Part shown: one piece after another, positions 30,697 through 40,553 of the stretch
Layout of the letters: each line of letters begins with the position of its first letter
How positions within the stretch are numbered: the first letter of the stretch is position 1
Assembly: GCF_040833965.1 (NCBI RefSeq)
Contig: NZ_CP162142.1
Span: 2,133,001 to 2,197,000, forward strand
Direction: 5' to 3'
DNA length: 64,000 bases
From: Leptospira sp. WS39.C2
GTDB taxonomy: Bacteria; Spirochaetota; Leptospiria; Leptospirales; Leptospiraceae
The notes under the pieces: model-generated
What the model saw: only the letters and a program-made list of their open reading frames with translations
What the model was told of the DNA's origin: nothing
Databases searched by the model: none
Translations under genes and position numbers: made by a program

Positions 30697-30724
30697 ACAT
30701 CTAACTTTTTTTCATTACATCTAA
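30697..30724. repeat. 8-bp direct repeat spaced 20 bp apart in a divergent promoter region
   Basis: ACATCTAA occurs at 30697-30704 and again at 30717-30724, exactly 20 bp apart (about two DNA turns), in the 134-bp gap between the dehydrogenase and the SpoIIE gene. Tandem sites on one DNA face are typical of response-regulator dimers. With only two copies it could be chance. Confidence 0.35.
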
Positions 30725-30781
30725 AAATTTGTTTACGTTCCATTCTTTGTCCCATAAACTTTGTCTTCCTTGGGGATCACA

Positions 30782-33094
30782 ATGAGTCGATTCTTTGACC
30801 AACTATTCAAAAATTTACATAGGTTCATATCTTATAGTTTCGCAATCGTATTCTTTTCACTCCAAGGTGCATTTTTTGGCGCCTTTTATGCTTATTTTTT
30901 TGGTTCTGCCCTGATCCCTGATTTTTCCATCGAGAACCATCCCGAGGTTGTGTACGTTTTTGTTTATGCGACTGTATTAGCAGCGATTGGACATAGTATC
31001 GAATTTGGAGTTTTAACTCCCCTTGGATATGGAGGTTTTCGTTCTGATTTGAAAAAACTAAACACCTTTCTCAAACCAAACGAAACCATACGCCACAAAG
31101 ATATTTTAGAACTAGAGAACAACTTAAACACACTCATCCACCTTCCAAAAGAAAACATGTATGCATCGATTCGGTATGCAGTGATGGTTTTTGTCTCTGT
31201 CTCTATCACACATATCATCTGCAACCATCCTCTATATGAACTACTACTAGTCTTTGTAGGATGGCTCTCTGCCGTATTTGTTTATGGAGGATTTTCGTAT
31301 ATCATCTCCGACTATTTCACTGGCAACAAACGTGTGGAAATTAAAAAGATCTTAGGTTACCGAGATGTATCAGTACATAAAAATTATGGAATTTTAAGTT
31401 TAAAAGGGAAGTTTGTCTTTTTACTCATATTAATTTTATTATCACTTAGTATACTATCAGTTTTCATATCTTTTGGAAATGCAAGTTTACTTAAAATTAC
31501 GGCATTCATTGGTATGACTTTCATAGAAGCTGTTATCCTAATTTTTATGTTTTTCCAATCAATCAATCTAACATTGGAACAAATCAATGAATCTGCCAAT
31601 AGCCTTGCCACTGGCGGTCGAGGTGCACTCCCCATCCTCTCAATTGACAAAGAATTTATTTTGTTTGCTGAAAATTATGAAAAAGCCACTCGAGAAGTTG
31701 GAAGGATTCGTGAAAACTTACAAGAATTAGTCGAAGCCAAAACTTCCGAACTCAGAAATAGTTTGGAAACTGTTGAAACATTAAAAAAACAGCAAGATGG
31801 AGATTATTTTCTTACTTCACTACTTATCAAACCTCTTAGTTTGAATAAAACGATCGGATCACATGTCAAAACAGACTTTTTGATCAAACAGAAAAAAACT
31901 TTCCAATTCCATGGAAGAGAAAATGAAATTGGTGGAGATATTTGTATCACACGCACTATCACCTTACGAGACAAAGATTACACTTTTTTTCTAAACGCAG
32001 ATGCTATGGGAAAATCCTTACAAGGTGCAGGTGGTGTCCTTGTTCTCGGTGCGGCAGTGCAATCTATATTAGAAAGATCTAATGCTGTAGAATCAGTTAA
32101 ACTATTGTATGCAGAACGTTGGATCAAAAATGCATACCAAGAGCTACATCATATTTTTGAAAGTTTTGACTGCTCCATGCTTGTTTCAATGGTAATGGGA
32201 CTCATTGATGATGAAAAAGGACTGATGTATTATTTAAATGCAGAGCACCCTTGGTCTGTTTTATACCGAAAAGGAAAAGCTGAATTCATCAAAAACAATT
32301 CAGAACTTAGAAAATTAGGAACTCCGTTTTCCGAAAAATCCTTAGAAATTTCTACCTTACAATTGGCTCCAGGTGATGTATTGATTCTTGGTTCAGACGG
32401 ACGGGATGATATCGAATTTGTAACAGAAAACACTGCACGAAAGATTAACCATGATGAAGAATTATTTTTACGTCATGTGGAACAAGGAAATGGAAACCTA
32501 AAAGAAATATACCAGTCCATTCTTTCAATGGGAGAACTCACTGATGATTTAAGCCTTATGCGGATCACATTCAAAGAAAACCTCCACCAACCACCAAGAG
32601 CGATTCGAAAAGAATCCTATGAGTTTATGCGTAAGGCAAAATCCCAAATCAAATTAGAACAATTTGAAGAAGCAAAAAAAAGTCTGATGGAAGCAAACCG
32701 CATTAACCCCGAAAACAGGGAAATCCATAGAGCCTTAATCCGCCTACTCGTCCGCTTGAAAGAATACACACTTGCGGCTGAAAAACTAAACACTTACATT
32801 GAAGAATACCCTGGTGATACAGATTTGATTTATTTAGCTTCGTTTACTTACAGGCAAACCAAAGAATTTGGCAAAGCAATTGATATGGGAGAACGGATTC
32901 GACTGCGAAACCCTGGCCATTTGTCAAATTTGATACAACTTGTCCAATTGTACCTCACAATTGGCAATTTGCCAAAAGCGGAAAAAACATTACAACTCAC
33001 TTCGTTCATTCCTGCAGATGCAAAACGCATCAGCCAACTAAAATCGCAAATCGAAACCTTTCGTCAGAAAATAGTGGATGAAATCTCATCCTAA
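30782..33094 (+). CDS. Membrane SpoIIE-type serine phosphatase with C-terminal TPRs
   Basis: About 770 residues from the ATG at 30782, which has GGGG upstream; an earlier in-frame TTG at 30761 is less likely. The first about 270 residues hold six membrane segments, then a HAMP-like linker and short coiled coil. A PP2C/SpoIIE domain follows (EIGGDICI, NADAMGKSLQGAGGV, GSDGRDDIEF, TDDLSLM), and the last about 160 residues are TPR-like (REIHRALIRLLVRLKEYTLA). It likely dephosphorylates a serine-phosphorylated anti-sigma antagonist or similar; no partner gene is next to it. Confidence 0.87.
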   Translation: MSRFFDQLFKNLHRFISYSFAIVFFSLQGAFFGAFYAYFFGSALIPDFSIENHPEVVYVFVYATVLAAIGHSIEFGVLTPLGYGGFRSDLKKLNTFLKPNETIRHKDILELENNLNTLIHLPKENMYASIRYAVMVFVSVSITHIICNHPLYELLLVFVGWLSAVFVYGGFSYIISDYFTGNKRVEIKKILGYRDVSVHKNYGILSLKGKFVFLLILILLSLSILSVFISFGNASLLKITAFIGMTFIEAVILIFMFFQSINLTLEQINESANSLATGGRGALPILSIDKEFILFAENYEKATREVGRIRENLQELVEAKTSELRNSLETVETLKKQQDGDYFLTSLLIKPLSLNKTIGSHVKTDFLIKQKKTFQFHGRENEIGGDICITRTITLRDKDYTFFLNADAMGKSLQGAGGVLVLGAAVQSILERSNAVESVKLLYAERWIKNAYQELHHIFESFDCSMLVSMVMGLIDDEKGLMYYLNAEHPWSVLYRKGKAEFIKNNSELRKLGTPFSEKSLEISTLQLAPGDVLILGSDGRDDIEFVTENTARKINHDEELFLRHVEQGNGNLKEIYQSILSMGELTDDLSLMRITFKENLHQPPRAIRKESYEFMRKAKSQIKLEQFEEAKKSLMEANRINPENREIHRALIRLLVRLKEYTLAAEKLNTYIEEYPGDTDLIYLASFTYRQTKEFGKAIDMGERIRLRNPGHLSNLIQLVQLYLTIGNLPKAEKTLQLTSFIPADAKRISQLKSQIETFRQKIVDEISS

Positions 33095-33150
33095 AGTTGC
33101 GGCTCTCCTCAAAACTAACGGGACTGTCCGTGCACGATGTGTGACTGACT

Positions 33151-33858
33151 ATGAATGAATTATCATTTATTCAATTTCCAAAACTTCGATACCTTTTGAT
33201 TGCTTTAATCCCTCTCTTTGTCCTTACTTCCTGTACAACAATTGGATTCCACCAAGAGAAAATCAGAGAGTCCATACCGTTTGGAGAAAAGGTATCATTT
33301 CGCGTTTGTGTCATCAAAGAAAAAGGAATTGTGGATCAAGATGTTTATTCATTATTTGGAGCCTGGAATGAAGAACTTCTGTATTACCAACTCAAAGCGG
33401 ATCCAATCATATTATTAGAAACAGAACGACCTGGATTTTATGGTGCTGATATTTTGGATTATATCATAAATTTTAAAATGCCTGAAGAGTGTGATCGACT
33501 TTTGTATTTAAAAGGAAGGACTTGGGGGGATATTGTTTTTGAGGTTTTTACTCTAGGAATTTTTGCAGGGATTGGCCTCAAATTGGAAGTACAAGGTGCC
33601 GTAGAAGCAAGAACCAATACCAAGGGATACATTAAAGCAAAATACATTTCCACAATTCAACTTTTATTCACAAGTCCAAAGTCAACCCTCATCCATGAAG
33701 GTTACCATTTGTTAGGTTGTGGCCATCAGTTGTTTATGGAAGAATGTTATGAAAGGATTCGCGACGTAAAACTTCTATTAACAGATCCAAACCGAGATCC
33801 TAGTTTTTTTCCAAACATCAACTCCTCTGGAAAAAAGATTTTGAAACGGCCGATTTAG
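33151..33858 (+). CDS. Lipoprotein, function unknown
   Basis: A 235-residue protein. A hydrophobic segment ends in FVLTSCTT, a lipobox with the acylated Cys near residue 28. The mature part has a hydrophobic region around ILDYIINF and FEVFTLGIFAGIGL and a Cys-bearing C-terminal segment (GYHLLGCGHQLFMEECYERI). No family recognised. The start has no strong ribosome binding site. Confidence 0.7.
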   Translation: MNELSFIQFPKLRYLLIALIPLFVLTSCTTIGFHQEKIRESIPFGEKVSFRVCVIKEKGIVDQDVYSLFGAWNEELLYYQLKADPIILLETERPGFYGADILDYIINFKMPEECDRLLYLKGRTWGDIVFEVFTLGIFAGIGLKLEVQGAVEARTNTKGYIKAKYISTIQLLFTSPKSTLIHEGYHLLGCGHQLFMEECYERIRDVKLLLTDPNRDPSFFPNINSSGKKILKRPI

Positions 33859-33902
33859 ATTGATGGAAATTGGGAAATCATCTTTAATACAATAAGGATT
33901 TT

Positions 33903-34943
33903 ATGAAAAAAAATACTATCATCATAATACTATTCTTTTTAACTTTATTTGTTTCCTGTAACTTTTTCAAAACAGAGTCAAAATATTTTGAAGTAACAGC
34001 AAAAAGTGGACTTATCTTAAGAAAAGGACCAGGTCAAAATTTTGAAAAAATCACTACCTTACCTATCAAAACCTCAGGAAAAATAATCAAATTTCACGGA
34101 GATACGATCAAAATCCAAGGGAAAACAGGTAGATGGATAGAAGTAGAAACAGATTATTTAAAAGGTTTTCTCTTTTCTGGTTTCCTCATCATTCATAATC
34201 ATAGCGATTTTTTAGAAGAAAAAGAAGAGGAATTTTCACAATTTGATCAAAATGGAATTGTAAATTTTATCAAATCAAATAAATCACAAGAAGAATTGGG
34301 ACATCTTTTTTTATCTAGTTACAAGAAGTATGAAAAAGAATTGGATTTAAATACAAAAACCATTTTCAAAACAGACATATATACTGTTTCGATGTTTTCA
34401 CTCACTTCACCCAAAGATCCTTACACAAATTACCAATCGATTGTATTATGGAATCAGAAGAACCAATCAAATTATGTTCCCGAGGGAGACAATTTACATA
34501 TTACTCTTTTGGCTGAAAATTCTAAAATATTCTACGGAACAACTTATGAATGTTATGAATGTTGTGCGATGCCTTCCAACCTCTTAGGTTTTTTAGCTGA
34601 GGAGAATGTATATGCCATAGAGGCACCGCTCAATGACACGGAAGCTTTTTGTGGCGTTGATGGAGAATATTATGATGACTTTAGTCAATTGCGCATTACC
34701 AAAAATAATGATATCATCATACACAGAATCTCGTATGACTGCGATTTTAATTTAAAATGTCCAAATATGGATACGGAAGGAGGTTGTAAACCTTCAAAGA
34801 GAATCTCTGACGAATACACTCTGATTCAAAACCCATTCAAAAAACCAAAAGTCTTCAAGTTCGAATCTAAAAATGTTCCAGGAAATATTTTAGCCGATTT
34901 TAAGAATGCGAGAAAACCAAAAATCAATTTAGAAATAAAATAA
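33903..34943 (+). CDS. SH3b-domain lipoprotein
   Basis: A 346-residue protein with a lipoprotein signal (LTLFVSCNF, Cys20). Residues about 28-105 form a bacterial SH3 domain (SGLILRKGPGQNFEKITTLP, then GRWIEVETDYLKGFLFSGFL). The C-terminal half has a Cys-rich patch (YECYECCAMP, then CDFNLKCPNMDTEGGC). The SH3 domain often binds peptidoglycan or partner proteins. The same domain recurs in the gene at 44248. Function unknown. Confidence 0.75.
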   Translation: MKKNTIIIILFFLTLFVSCNFFKTESKYFEVTAKSGLILRKGPGQNFEKITTLPIKTSGKIIKFHGDTIKIQGKTGRWIEVETDYLKGFLFSGFLIIHNHSDFLEEKEEEFSQFDQNGIVNFIKSNKSQEELGHLFLSSYKKYEKELDLNTKTIFKTDIYTVSMFSLTSPKDPYTNYQSIVLWNQKNQSNYVPEGDNLHITLLAENSKIFYGTTYECYECCAMPSNLLGFLAEENVYAIEAPLNDTEAFCGVDGEYYDDFSQLRITKNNDIIIHRISYDCDFNLKCPNMDTEGGCKPSKRISDEYTLIQNPFKKPKVFKFESKNVPGNILADFKNARKPKINLEIK

Positions 34944-35021
34944 CGACAAAAAAAGCACTTAACATCTTATATATGGATATAAATCTAAAAAATAAAAATT
35001 CATTAAACATCAAAACAATTT

Positions 35022-35780
35022 ATGAAAAATAAAAAACTACTCTTTTCCTTGTCACTTCTCGTTGGAATTTCCATTCCTTTTTCAAAAAGTATTTTTACGC
35101 TCAATTCCGATGATCGTGTCACGGACTACTTGATGATTTTTTGTGTTTTTACGTTCATTTATCTGATTTTAAAAGCATTGTTATCCCAAAACAAAAAACA
35201 TGAAAAACTAACATACATTAATCAAAACACCAAATCCAGCAAAAAAACGAAAGAAGAAAAGAACCAATTAGAATTTGAATTTAAGATCAATTTAACTGAC
35301 ATTCAGAAATTTCATAAATTTTTAAATACACAAACTCCCTTCTACTTAAAACTTCCTACTTATTTATTACAATCATTCATCATTTTGACAATATTCTACG
35401 TATGCCTTGAGCTTGCGTTCCAACCAAGTACATTAGTAAACAATCCAAAACTTTATACCCTAACCTTTCTCATCATCATACAAACGATTGTTGCGTTATT
35501 TACGAACCAATATATGTTTAAAAAACAATTCTCTGGTGTTACCAAAACAGGTGTTTTCCATTTTTCCTTTAATCAAATGGGGGTTTCCCGATCGGGGCTT
35601 TACTTCCAATCATTTTACGAATGGAAATGTTTTGAATCAATTGTGAAAACGGATGATTCTATCTACTTTTTATTTTCCGATTACGAAGCACTCATATTAC
35701 CGAAAGCAGAAATTCCTCCAAATTTTGTCTCTGCTTTGGAAGGGCTCATGAGCCAAAACTTCAAAATAACAAAGGATTAA
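35022..35780 (+). CDS. YcxB-like membrane protein
   Basis: A 252-residue protein with four likely membrane segments (about 5-22, 35-55, 115-140, 147-167) and a C-terminal cytoplasmic region resembling YcxB-like domains (VSRSGLYFQSFYEWKCFESIVKT, IYFLFSDYEALILPK). Role unknown. It is 5 bp ahead of the next membrane gene. Confidence 0.65.
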   Translation: MKNKKLLFSLSLLVGISIPFSKSIFTLNSDDRVTDYLMIFCVFTFIYLILKALLSQNKKHEKLTYINQNTKSSKKTKEEKNQLEFEFKINLTDIQKFHKFLNTQTPFYLKLPTYLLQSFIILTIFYVCLELAFQPSTLVNNPKLYTLTFLIIIQTIVALFTNQYMFKKQFSGVTKTGVFHFSFNQMGVSRSGLYFQSFYEWKCFESIVKTDDSIYFLFSDYEALILPKAEIPPNFVSALEGLMSQNFKITKD

Positions 35781-35785
35781 AATCT

Positions 35786-36439
35786 GTGAAACAGATAAAA
35801 GAAGTCATCTTCAATCCAAATTTCAATAAGTTTGTAAGTTTGTATTTGATTTACGCAACCCTCATAATCTTAAACCAGAACACAAACGATAATCAAATAG
35901 AATTCACTTACCAAAAATTCTTAGAAAATGTTTTTCGATTTGCTTTCTCAATTTATGTGATTCGGACTTTATTTACCTTAGCAAACCACAGAAATCAGAC
36001 AAAGAAGTTTCGCTTTTTTCTCATCGACTTTCTATTATTATTTTTATTATTTAGGATTTTAATCATACCCTTTGGTTATCTTGGCAAATTGATTCCAATA
36101 AACAACGTCACTTACTTCTATCAAATTTATCATGATACCCTTACTAGTTTTACTGAAACAATTTTTCTTTCCTTTACCTTAATCATCTTACTAAACAACC
36201 TAGAAGTTTCGCCATTTTTCAAAAAGGTAAAATCATTCTTCCAAAATAAAACAGAGATGCGTTACATCTTTCTTCTATTTATAATCCATTTTTGTTTTTC
36301 CATTTTTACTCTTGTTCCAATTGCAAAACCAATTTCATTTCTTCTGTTATTAGACTTCATTGAAATCACATTACAAATTGTAATCATTCATTCTATTACA
36401 CGTGAATCTCCAAATTTAGAAATGGAATACAATTCTTAA
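35786..36439 (+). CDS. Multi-pass membrane protein, function unknown
   Basis: A 217-residue protein, starting at GTG 35786, with about five to six hydrophobic segments (for example FVSLYLIYATLIIL, FFLIDFLLLFLLFRILIIPF, IFLLFIIHFCFSIFTLVPIA). No conserved motif recognised. It probably shares a transcript with the YcxB-like gene 5 bp upstream. Confidence 0.6.
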   Translation: MKQIKEVIFNPNFNKFVSLYLIYATLIILNQNTNDNQIEFTYQKFLENVFRFAFSIYVIRTLFTLANHRNQTKKFRFFLIDFLLLFLLFRILIIPFGYLGKLIPINNVTYFYQIYHDTLTSFTETIFLSFTLIILLNNLEVSPFFKKVKSFFQNKTEMRYIFLLFIIHFCFSIFTLVPIAKPISFLLLLDFIEITLQIVIIHSITRESPNLEMEYNS

Positions 36440-36498
36440 ATTAGAAAAGATTCTTTTGGAATGGGAAATTTATAGTTAACAATGGCAGAGCGGTAGAT

Positions 36499-37023
36499 AT
36501 GAAAAAAATAATCTCCACAACGTTACTTTTGTTTTGTTTTAATTTCTGCCAAAAACCGGAACAAATATTTGATCCTTTAACAAACATTGAATTTTTCTCC
36601 AATGACTCGTGTATTTCTTTTTTTTCTCCAGAAAATGCAGAGATCAAACATTTAGAAAACAAAGACATCAGTATATTTTATATGCGATGGGCGGCTTATA
36701 TCGATGTCTTAGAAAATGAAGAAAGTAATACAAAACTAGAAACTTTGTTTCAGAAAATTTACAAATCTGCTTCAAAATCATTGAAAGATTTGAAGTTTCA
36801 AAAATTTGAAATCATTTTGAATGAAACCGATGGCAAGGAATTGTATTTCAAACATTCTCGCATCTATGATGGATTCAGAACTTCAGGAAGTTCTCGCCTT
36901 TTAAAAATTGGCAATATCTATTACCATGTTTATTCAGAACTATTTTATCCAGAGAACCTCCATCCCTCTTTTGTTACTTATTACTTAGAATGGCCAAAGA
37001 AAGTAAATTTTCGTTGTAAGTAA
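36499..37023 (+). CDS. Small lipoprotein, function unknown
   Basis: A 174-residue protein with a short signal ending in LLFCFNFCQK, a plausible spirochaetal lipobox with Cys17. The mature domain is a mixed alpha/beta sequence with no family I recognise. It is the third gene in a run of envelope proteins of unknown role. Confidence 0.6.
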   Translation: MKKIISTTLLLFCFNFCQKPEQIFDPLTNIEFFSNDSCISFFSPENAEIKHLENKDISIFYMRWAAYIDVLENEESNTKLETLFQKIYKSASKSLKDLKFQKFEIILNETDGKELYFKHSRIYDGFRTSGSSRLLKIGNIYYHVYSELFYPENLHPSFVTYYLEWPKKVNFRCK

Positions 37024-37126
37024 ATAAATCCACTACGGACAATTCCTGACAACATACATTGGGGTTTTTTCTAAACTTGATTGCGGATTTATCGCGAAAA
37101 ACAGTAACGTCCATTTCAGAACATTT

Positions 37127-38398
37127 ATGTTTCGTTATACCTTTGCCCTGTTTTTTTTGTTATCATTTACCCAGTGTTCGAATCAAGAAGTCACAAATAT
37201 TTGTGATGTAAATTCCGATTCATTTTTCGAAGAACTACTCTTTCGCATCACAACAAAAGATAAAAGTTTTCATTGTGGTTACCAAGTAATCCCACCGAAA
37301 TTGCCTGCATGTTCCTTGGGGTATGAAGAAACACATTTCCCAGATAACTGGACTCAAGTGAAAACGGAAATGGAAAAACAATTTGCACTTGGATCGAGTG
37401 GGAGTGAAACATTAACCCAATACAAAACAAATTCTGTTGCTGCCGTGATTGGTTCTGGTTACCCTGCATTCCAAGGAGCACTCAGTGCCCCCAATGGAAA
37501 TGTTTACTTTATCCCTTACAACTCACCATCCATCCTTTCCGTTAATCCAAATTCACGTGAATATGAACTCAAGGCAGCTGTACCTGGGCTTGTGGATTTT
37601 ATTGGTGGGACACTTGGACCGAATGGAATTATATACTTCTCACCTCACCAAAATAATAATTTTTATAGTTACAATACAAATTCTAATTCATTGAATACCA
37701 TTGGCAATGTTTCGTTAGCTGGTGCAGCTTATAACGGAGGTGTTTATGCTCCTAATGGAAAAATCTACTATGTTCCAAGTGGTGAAACAACCATCCGTTA
37801 TTTTGACACAAAAACCAATACAATCGGATCTGTATCTACTCTAGTGAGTGGTGGAATTTTTGCGAATGGTGTTTTAACACCGGAAGGTAAAATTTATTTT
37901 ATACCACATGACGCTACAAACATCCATATTTTAGATACAAACACAGAAACTGTTACAATTCATCCACATTCATTTGGAGGTGGTGGGAATTATATATCTG
38001 GGATTTATACAACGAATGGTAGAATTTATCTCATTCCCTATAATGCATCTACCCTCTACTACGTTGATACAAAAAATAATGACAATGTAGTCAATGCAGG
38101 GACGATCCCAAGTGCGACAAGCAGTATGTTCAATGGTGTAGTTTTATCACCCAATGGAAAATTATATCCTGTTCCCTATGGTTACACAAACTTTATCTCC
38201 ATCGATCCGACCACAAATCAAATTGAAGTTTTGATGGCAAAACCAGGTGTGAGTTCTTACAGGGGTGGTGCGATTGGTATTAGGGGAGAAATTTACCTTT
38301 CTCCACACAATGCAGACCGTTTTGACTTACTCGACACAAAAGCAAACGGACAATTTTGCGATTCACTCCGCCTTTCACCCTATTGGAATAAATTTTAA
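37127..38398 (+). CDS. Seven-repeat beta-propeller lipoprotein
   Basis: A 423-residue protein with a lipobox near the start (LLSFTQCS, Cys17). From about residue 120, seven repeats of about 43 residues follow, each opening with a PNG-x-IY-x-x-P-type strand (APNGNVYFIP, PNGIIYFSP, PNGKIYYVP, PEGKIYFIP, TNGRIYLIP, PNGKLYPVP, IRGEIYLSP) and containing a D-T-x-T strand. Seven units fit a closed seven-bladed propeller, probably on the outer surface. The ligand is unknown. A short dyad (TCGAAA/TTTCGA, 38399-38414) follows the stop codon. Confidence 0.8.
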   Translation: MFRYTFALFFLLSFTQCSNQEVTNICDVNSDSFFEELLFRITTKDKSFHCGYQVIPPKLPACSLGYEETHFPDNWTQVKTEMEKQFALGSSGSETLTQYKTNSVAAVIGSGYPAFQGALSAPNGNVYFIPYNSPSILSVNPNSREYELKAAVPGLVDFIGGTLGPNGIIYFSPHQNNNFYSYNTNSNSLNTIGNVSLAGAAYNGGVYAPNGKIYYVPSGETTIRYFDTKTNTIGSVSTLVSGGIFANGVLTPEGKIYFIPHDATNIHILDTNTETVTIHPHSFGGGGNYISGIYTTNGRIYLIPYNASTLYYVDTKNNDNVVNAGTIPSATSSMFNGVVLSPNGKLYPVPYGYTNFISIDPTTNQIEVLMAKPGVSSYRGGAIGIRGEIYLSPHNADRFDLLDTKANGQFCDSLRLSPYWNKF

Positions 38399-38485
38399 TC
38401 GAAAAAAATTTCGAATCTCTTTCATTTCCTTCGTCAAATGACCTTACCTGTTACGTGATTCTTTAGGAATTACCTATGACCAAAT

Positions 38486-40393
38486 ATGAACGAAACGATC
38501 CATCAATCAGAGTTGTTTTATTCTTTTGCAAATCAGCTTTCTGAATCAATTTATTTATTTTCTTCACAAAACCAAAGTTTTGGTAAAGAAAATCCTTTGT
38601 TATTTTTTAATAACAAAGCGAAGGAACAAAACACATTACTCCAAAATCAAGGTGTATTCCATACTGTAGGATCATTATTTCCTTTTATATTTGAAACTTT
38701 TGGATCTGAGGAAATAGAGAAACATTGGAATCTCAAGACACAAATAGAAGAAGTGATCACTAAAAACAAATTTGATTCGTTTCGATTCCAAAACAAAACT
38801 TATTTATTTAAACTCAATCGTCTTGACCAACTTCATTATACGATCACAATCGAAGAACTAACTGATGCCTTACTTTCCGAAAAAAATTTAAAACAAAAAG
38901 AAACCCAACTCGATCGTTTATTAAAAACTATGATCAACGGAGTTGTCGTCGTAAACCTAAATGGCCAGATTTTATATGCCAATGAAAGTGCGTCTGAAAT
39001 TCTGGATTTAGAATTAGAAAAAATTGAGAATCGTTATTTCAGTTCTAGAGAATGGAAACAAATTTATGAAGATGGAAGTCCTTACCCAATAGACAAACTC
39101 CCTCTTGCTTTAGCACTTACAAAAGAAATGACTGTTTATAATTGTGAACATGGCATTTTGTCTGAAGAAGGAAAGGTTAAGTGGTTGAATGTCAACGCAA
39201 CTCCACTCTATGATGAAAACGGAAATCTTGAAGGTGCAACTGCAAGTTTTTTAGACATAACCGAATTAAAAAAAACACAAAACACGATTGAGATACAAAA
39301 CAAAAAATTAACCTCCGTATTAGAAGCCATTGAAAAATCTGCCATTGTCAGTGTGACAAATCCTGATGGTATCATCATACGTGCTAATTCAAAATTTATC
39401 AAAATCTCAGGTTATTCTGAAACTGAAATCATTGGTTCAGATCACAAAATTTTAAATTCCAATTTCCATAAAAAAGAGTTTTGGAGAGTGCTTTGGAAAC
39501 AAATTAAGGCTGGGAATAGTTGGGAAGGTGTGATCAAAAACAAATCCAAAGATGGTAATTTTTTTTGGCTTCAAACATTCATCCACCCTCTTTACAATAC
39601 CAACGATGAAATCGAAGCTTTTTTATCCATCCGGTTTGATATCACCGAAGAAGTTGAGGCCCTTGAGAACACAAAACGTATGTTACATTTCACAGGCATC
39701 CAAAACAATCGCCTGCAAAACTTCGCTTACATCGTATCTCACAATATCAGACAACACTCTTCAAATTTCACATCCCTCATCCAAATATTAGAAGAATCCA
39801 AATCAGATGAAGACAAACATAAAATAGTTGAAATGTTGCGTATTTCTTCGATCCAATTGGAAGAAACTATTTCCCACTTAAACGATATCATTTCCATCAA
39901 CCAAACATGGAACAAACCAATGGAAATCTGTTCCTTACAAAAAGAAGTATCCAAAACTCTTTCCATACTTGGAGGTTCAATCCAAATTCGAAACATCCAA
40001 GTCATGACCCAAATCCCGGAAAACCTTTATATCAAAACAATCCCTTCTTACCTTGAAAGTATCTTACTCAACTTAATTTCGAATGCCGTAAAATATGTAC
40101 GTCTTAAGGAAGGCGCTTGGATCAAAATCATTGTAGAGGAAAAAAAAGAACAAATACTCATCAGTGTAGAAGACAATGGGCTTGGGATTAATTTGAAAAA
40201 ACATGGGAACAAACTCTTTGGAATGTTCAAAACCTTCCACCGCAATGAAGATGCTCGGGGGATTGGATTATTCATTACAAAATCCCAAGTTGAAGTTCTT
40301 GGCGGTGAAATCAGCCTTGTCAGTGAAGAAGGATTTGGATCCCAATTTTCTGTGAAACTTCCCAAAAACCCTGAGGAAAGTCTTCGGGTTTAA
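38486..40393 (+). CDS. PAS-domain sensor histidine kinase
   Basis: A 635-residue protein without membrane segments: two PAS domains (about 150-260 and 275-390), each followed by a PAC-like end, then the H-box with His419 (IVSHNIRQHSSN) and an HATPase (LISNAVKYVR, VEDNGLGI, ARGIGLFITKSQVE). The H-box form with HNIRQH is an atypical variant also seen in other spirochaete and Bacteroidetes kinases. An out-of-frame ATG at 38476 with AGGA upstream could open a 22-codon leader, so the start is a little uncertain. No regulator is adjacent. Confidence 0.88.
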   Translation: MNETIHQSELFYSFANQLSESIYLFSSQNQSFGKENPLLFFNNKAKEQNTLLQNQGVFHTVGSLFPFIFETFGSEEIEKHWNLKTQIEEVITKNKFDSFRFQNKTYLFKLNRLDQLHYTITIEELTDALLSEKNLKQKETQLDRLLKTMINGVVVVNLNGQILYANESASEILDLELEKIENRYFSSREWKQIYEDGSPYPIDKLPLALALTKEMTVYNCEHGILSEEGKVKWLNVNATPLYDENGNLEGATASFLDITELKKTQNTIEIQNKKLTSVLEAIEKSAIVSVTNPDGIIIRANSKFIKISGYSETEIIGSDHKILNSNFHKKEFWRVLWKQIKAGNSWEGVIKNKSKDGNFFWLQTFIHPLYNTNDEIEAFLSIRFDITEEVEALENTKRMLHFTGIQNNRLQNFAYIVSHNIRQHSSNFTSLIQILEESKSDEDKHKIVEMLRISSIQLEETISHLNDIISINQTWNKPMEICSLQKEVSKTLSILGGSIQIRNIQVMTQIPENLYIKTIPSYLESILLNLISNAVKYVRLKEGAWIKIIVEEKKEQILISVEDNGLGINLKKHGNKLFGMFKTFHRNEDARGIGLFITKSQVEVLGGEISLVSEEGFGSQFSVKLPKNPEESLRV

Positions 40394-40553
40394 AAAAACA
40401 AATTCTGATCTTCGAGTACTTTCTCTGTGAAGATTCTCCCCTCTTTGGTTACTTCCTTTCAATCCGTCTTGACAATCTCACCCAACCCTTGAGGCTTACC
40501 CTAGTGATCCGTAGGCGAGAGCTTTCGGACGAACCAATGACATAAGGAAATCC

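Noticed and set aside
36483..36498. tRNA D-arm-like string GGCAGAGCGGTAG
   Set aside because: There is no T-arm, anticodon stem or acceptor pairing around it, and it sits just before a coding start.
38399..38414. Terminator after the propeller gene
   Set aside because: The 6-bp AT-rich stem with an A4 loop has no solid T-run and could be chance.
40469..40502. sigma-70-like promoter upstream of sucC (TTGACA)
   Set aside because: The -35 match is good, but no acceptable -10 lies at 16-18 bp, so I mention it only as a possibility in the sucC entry.
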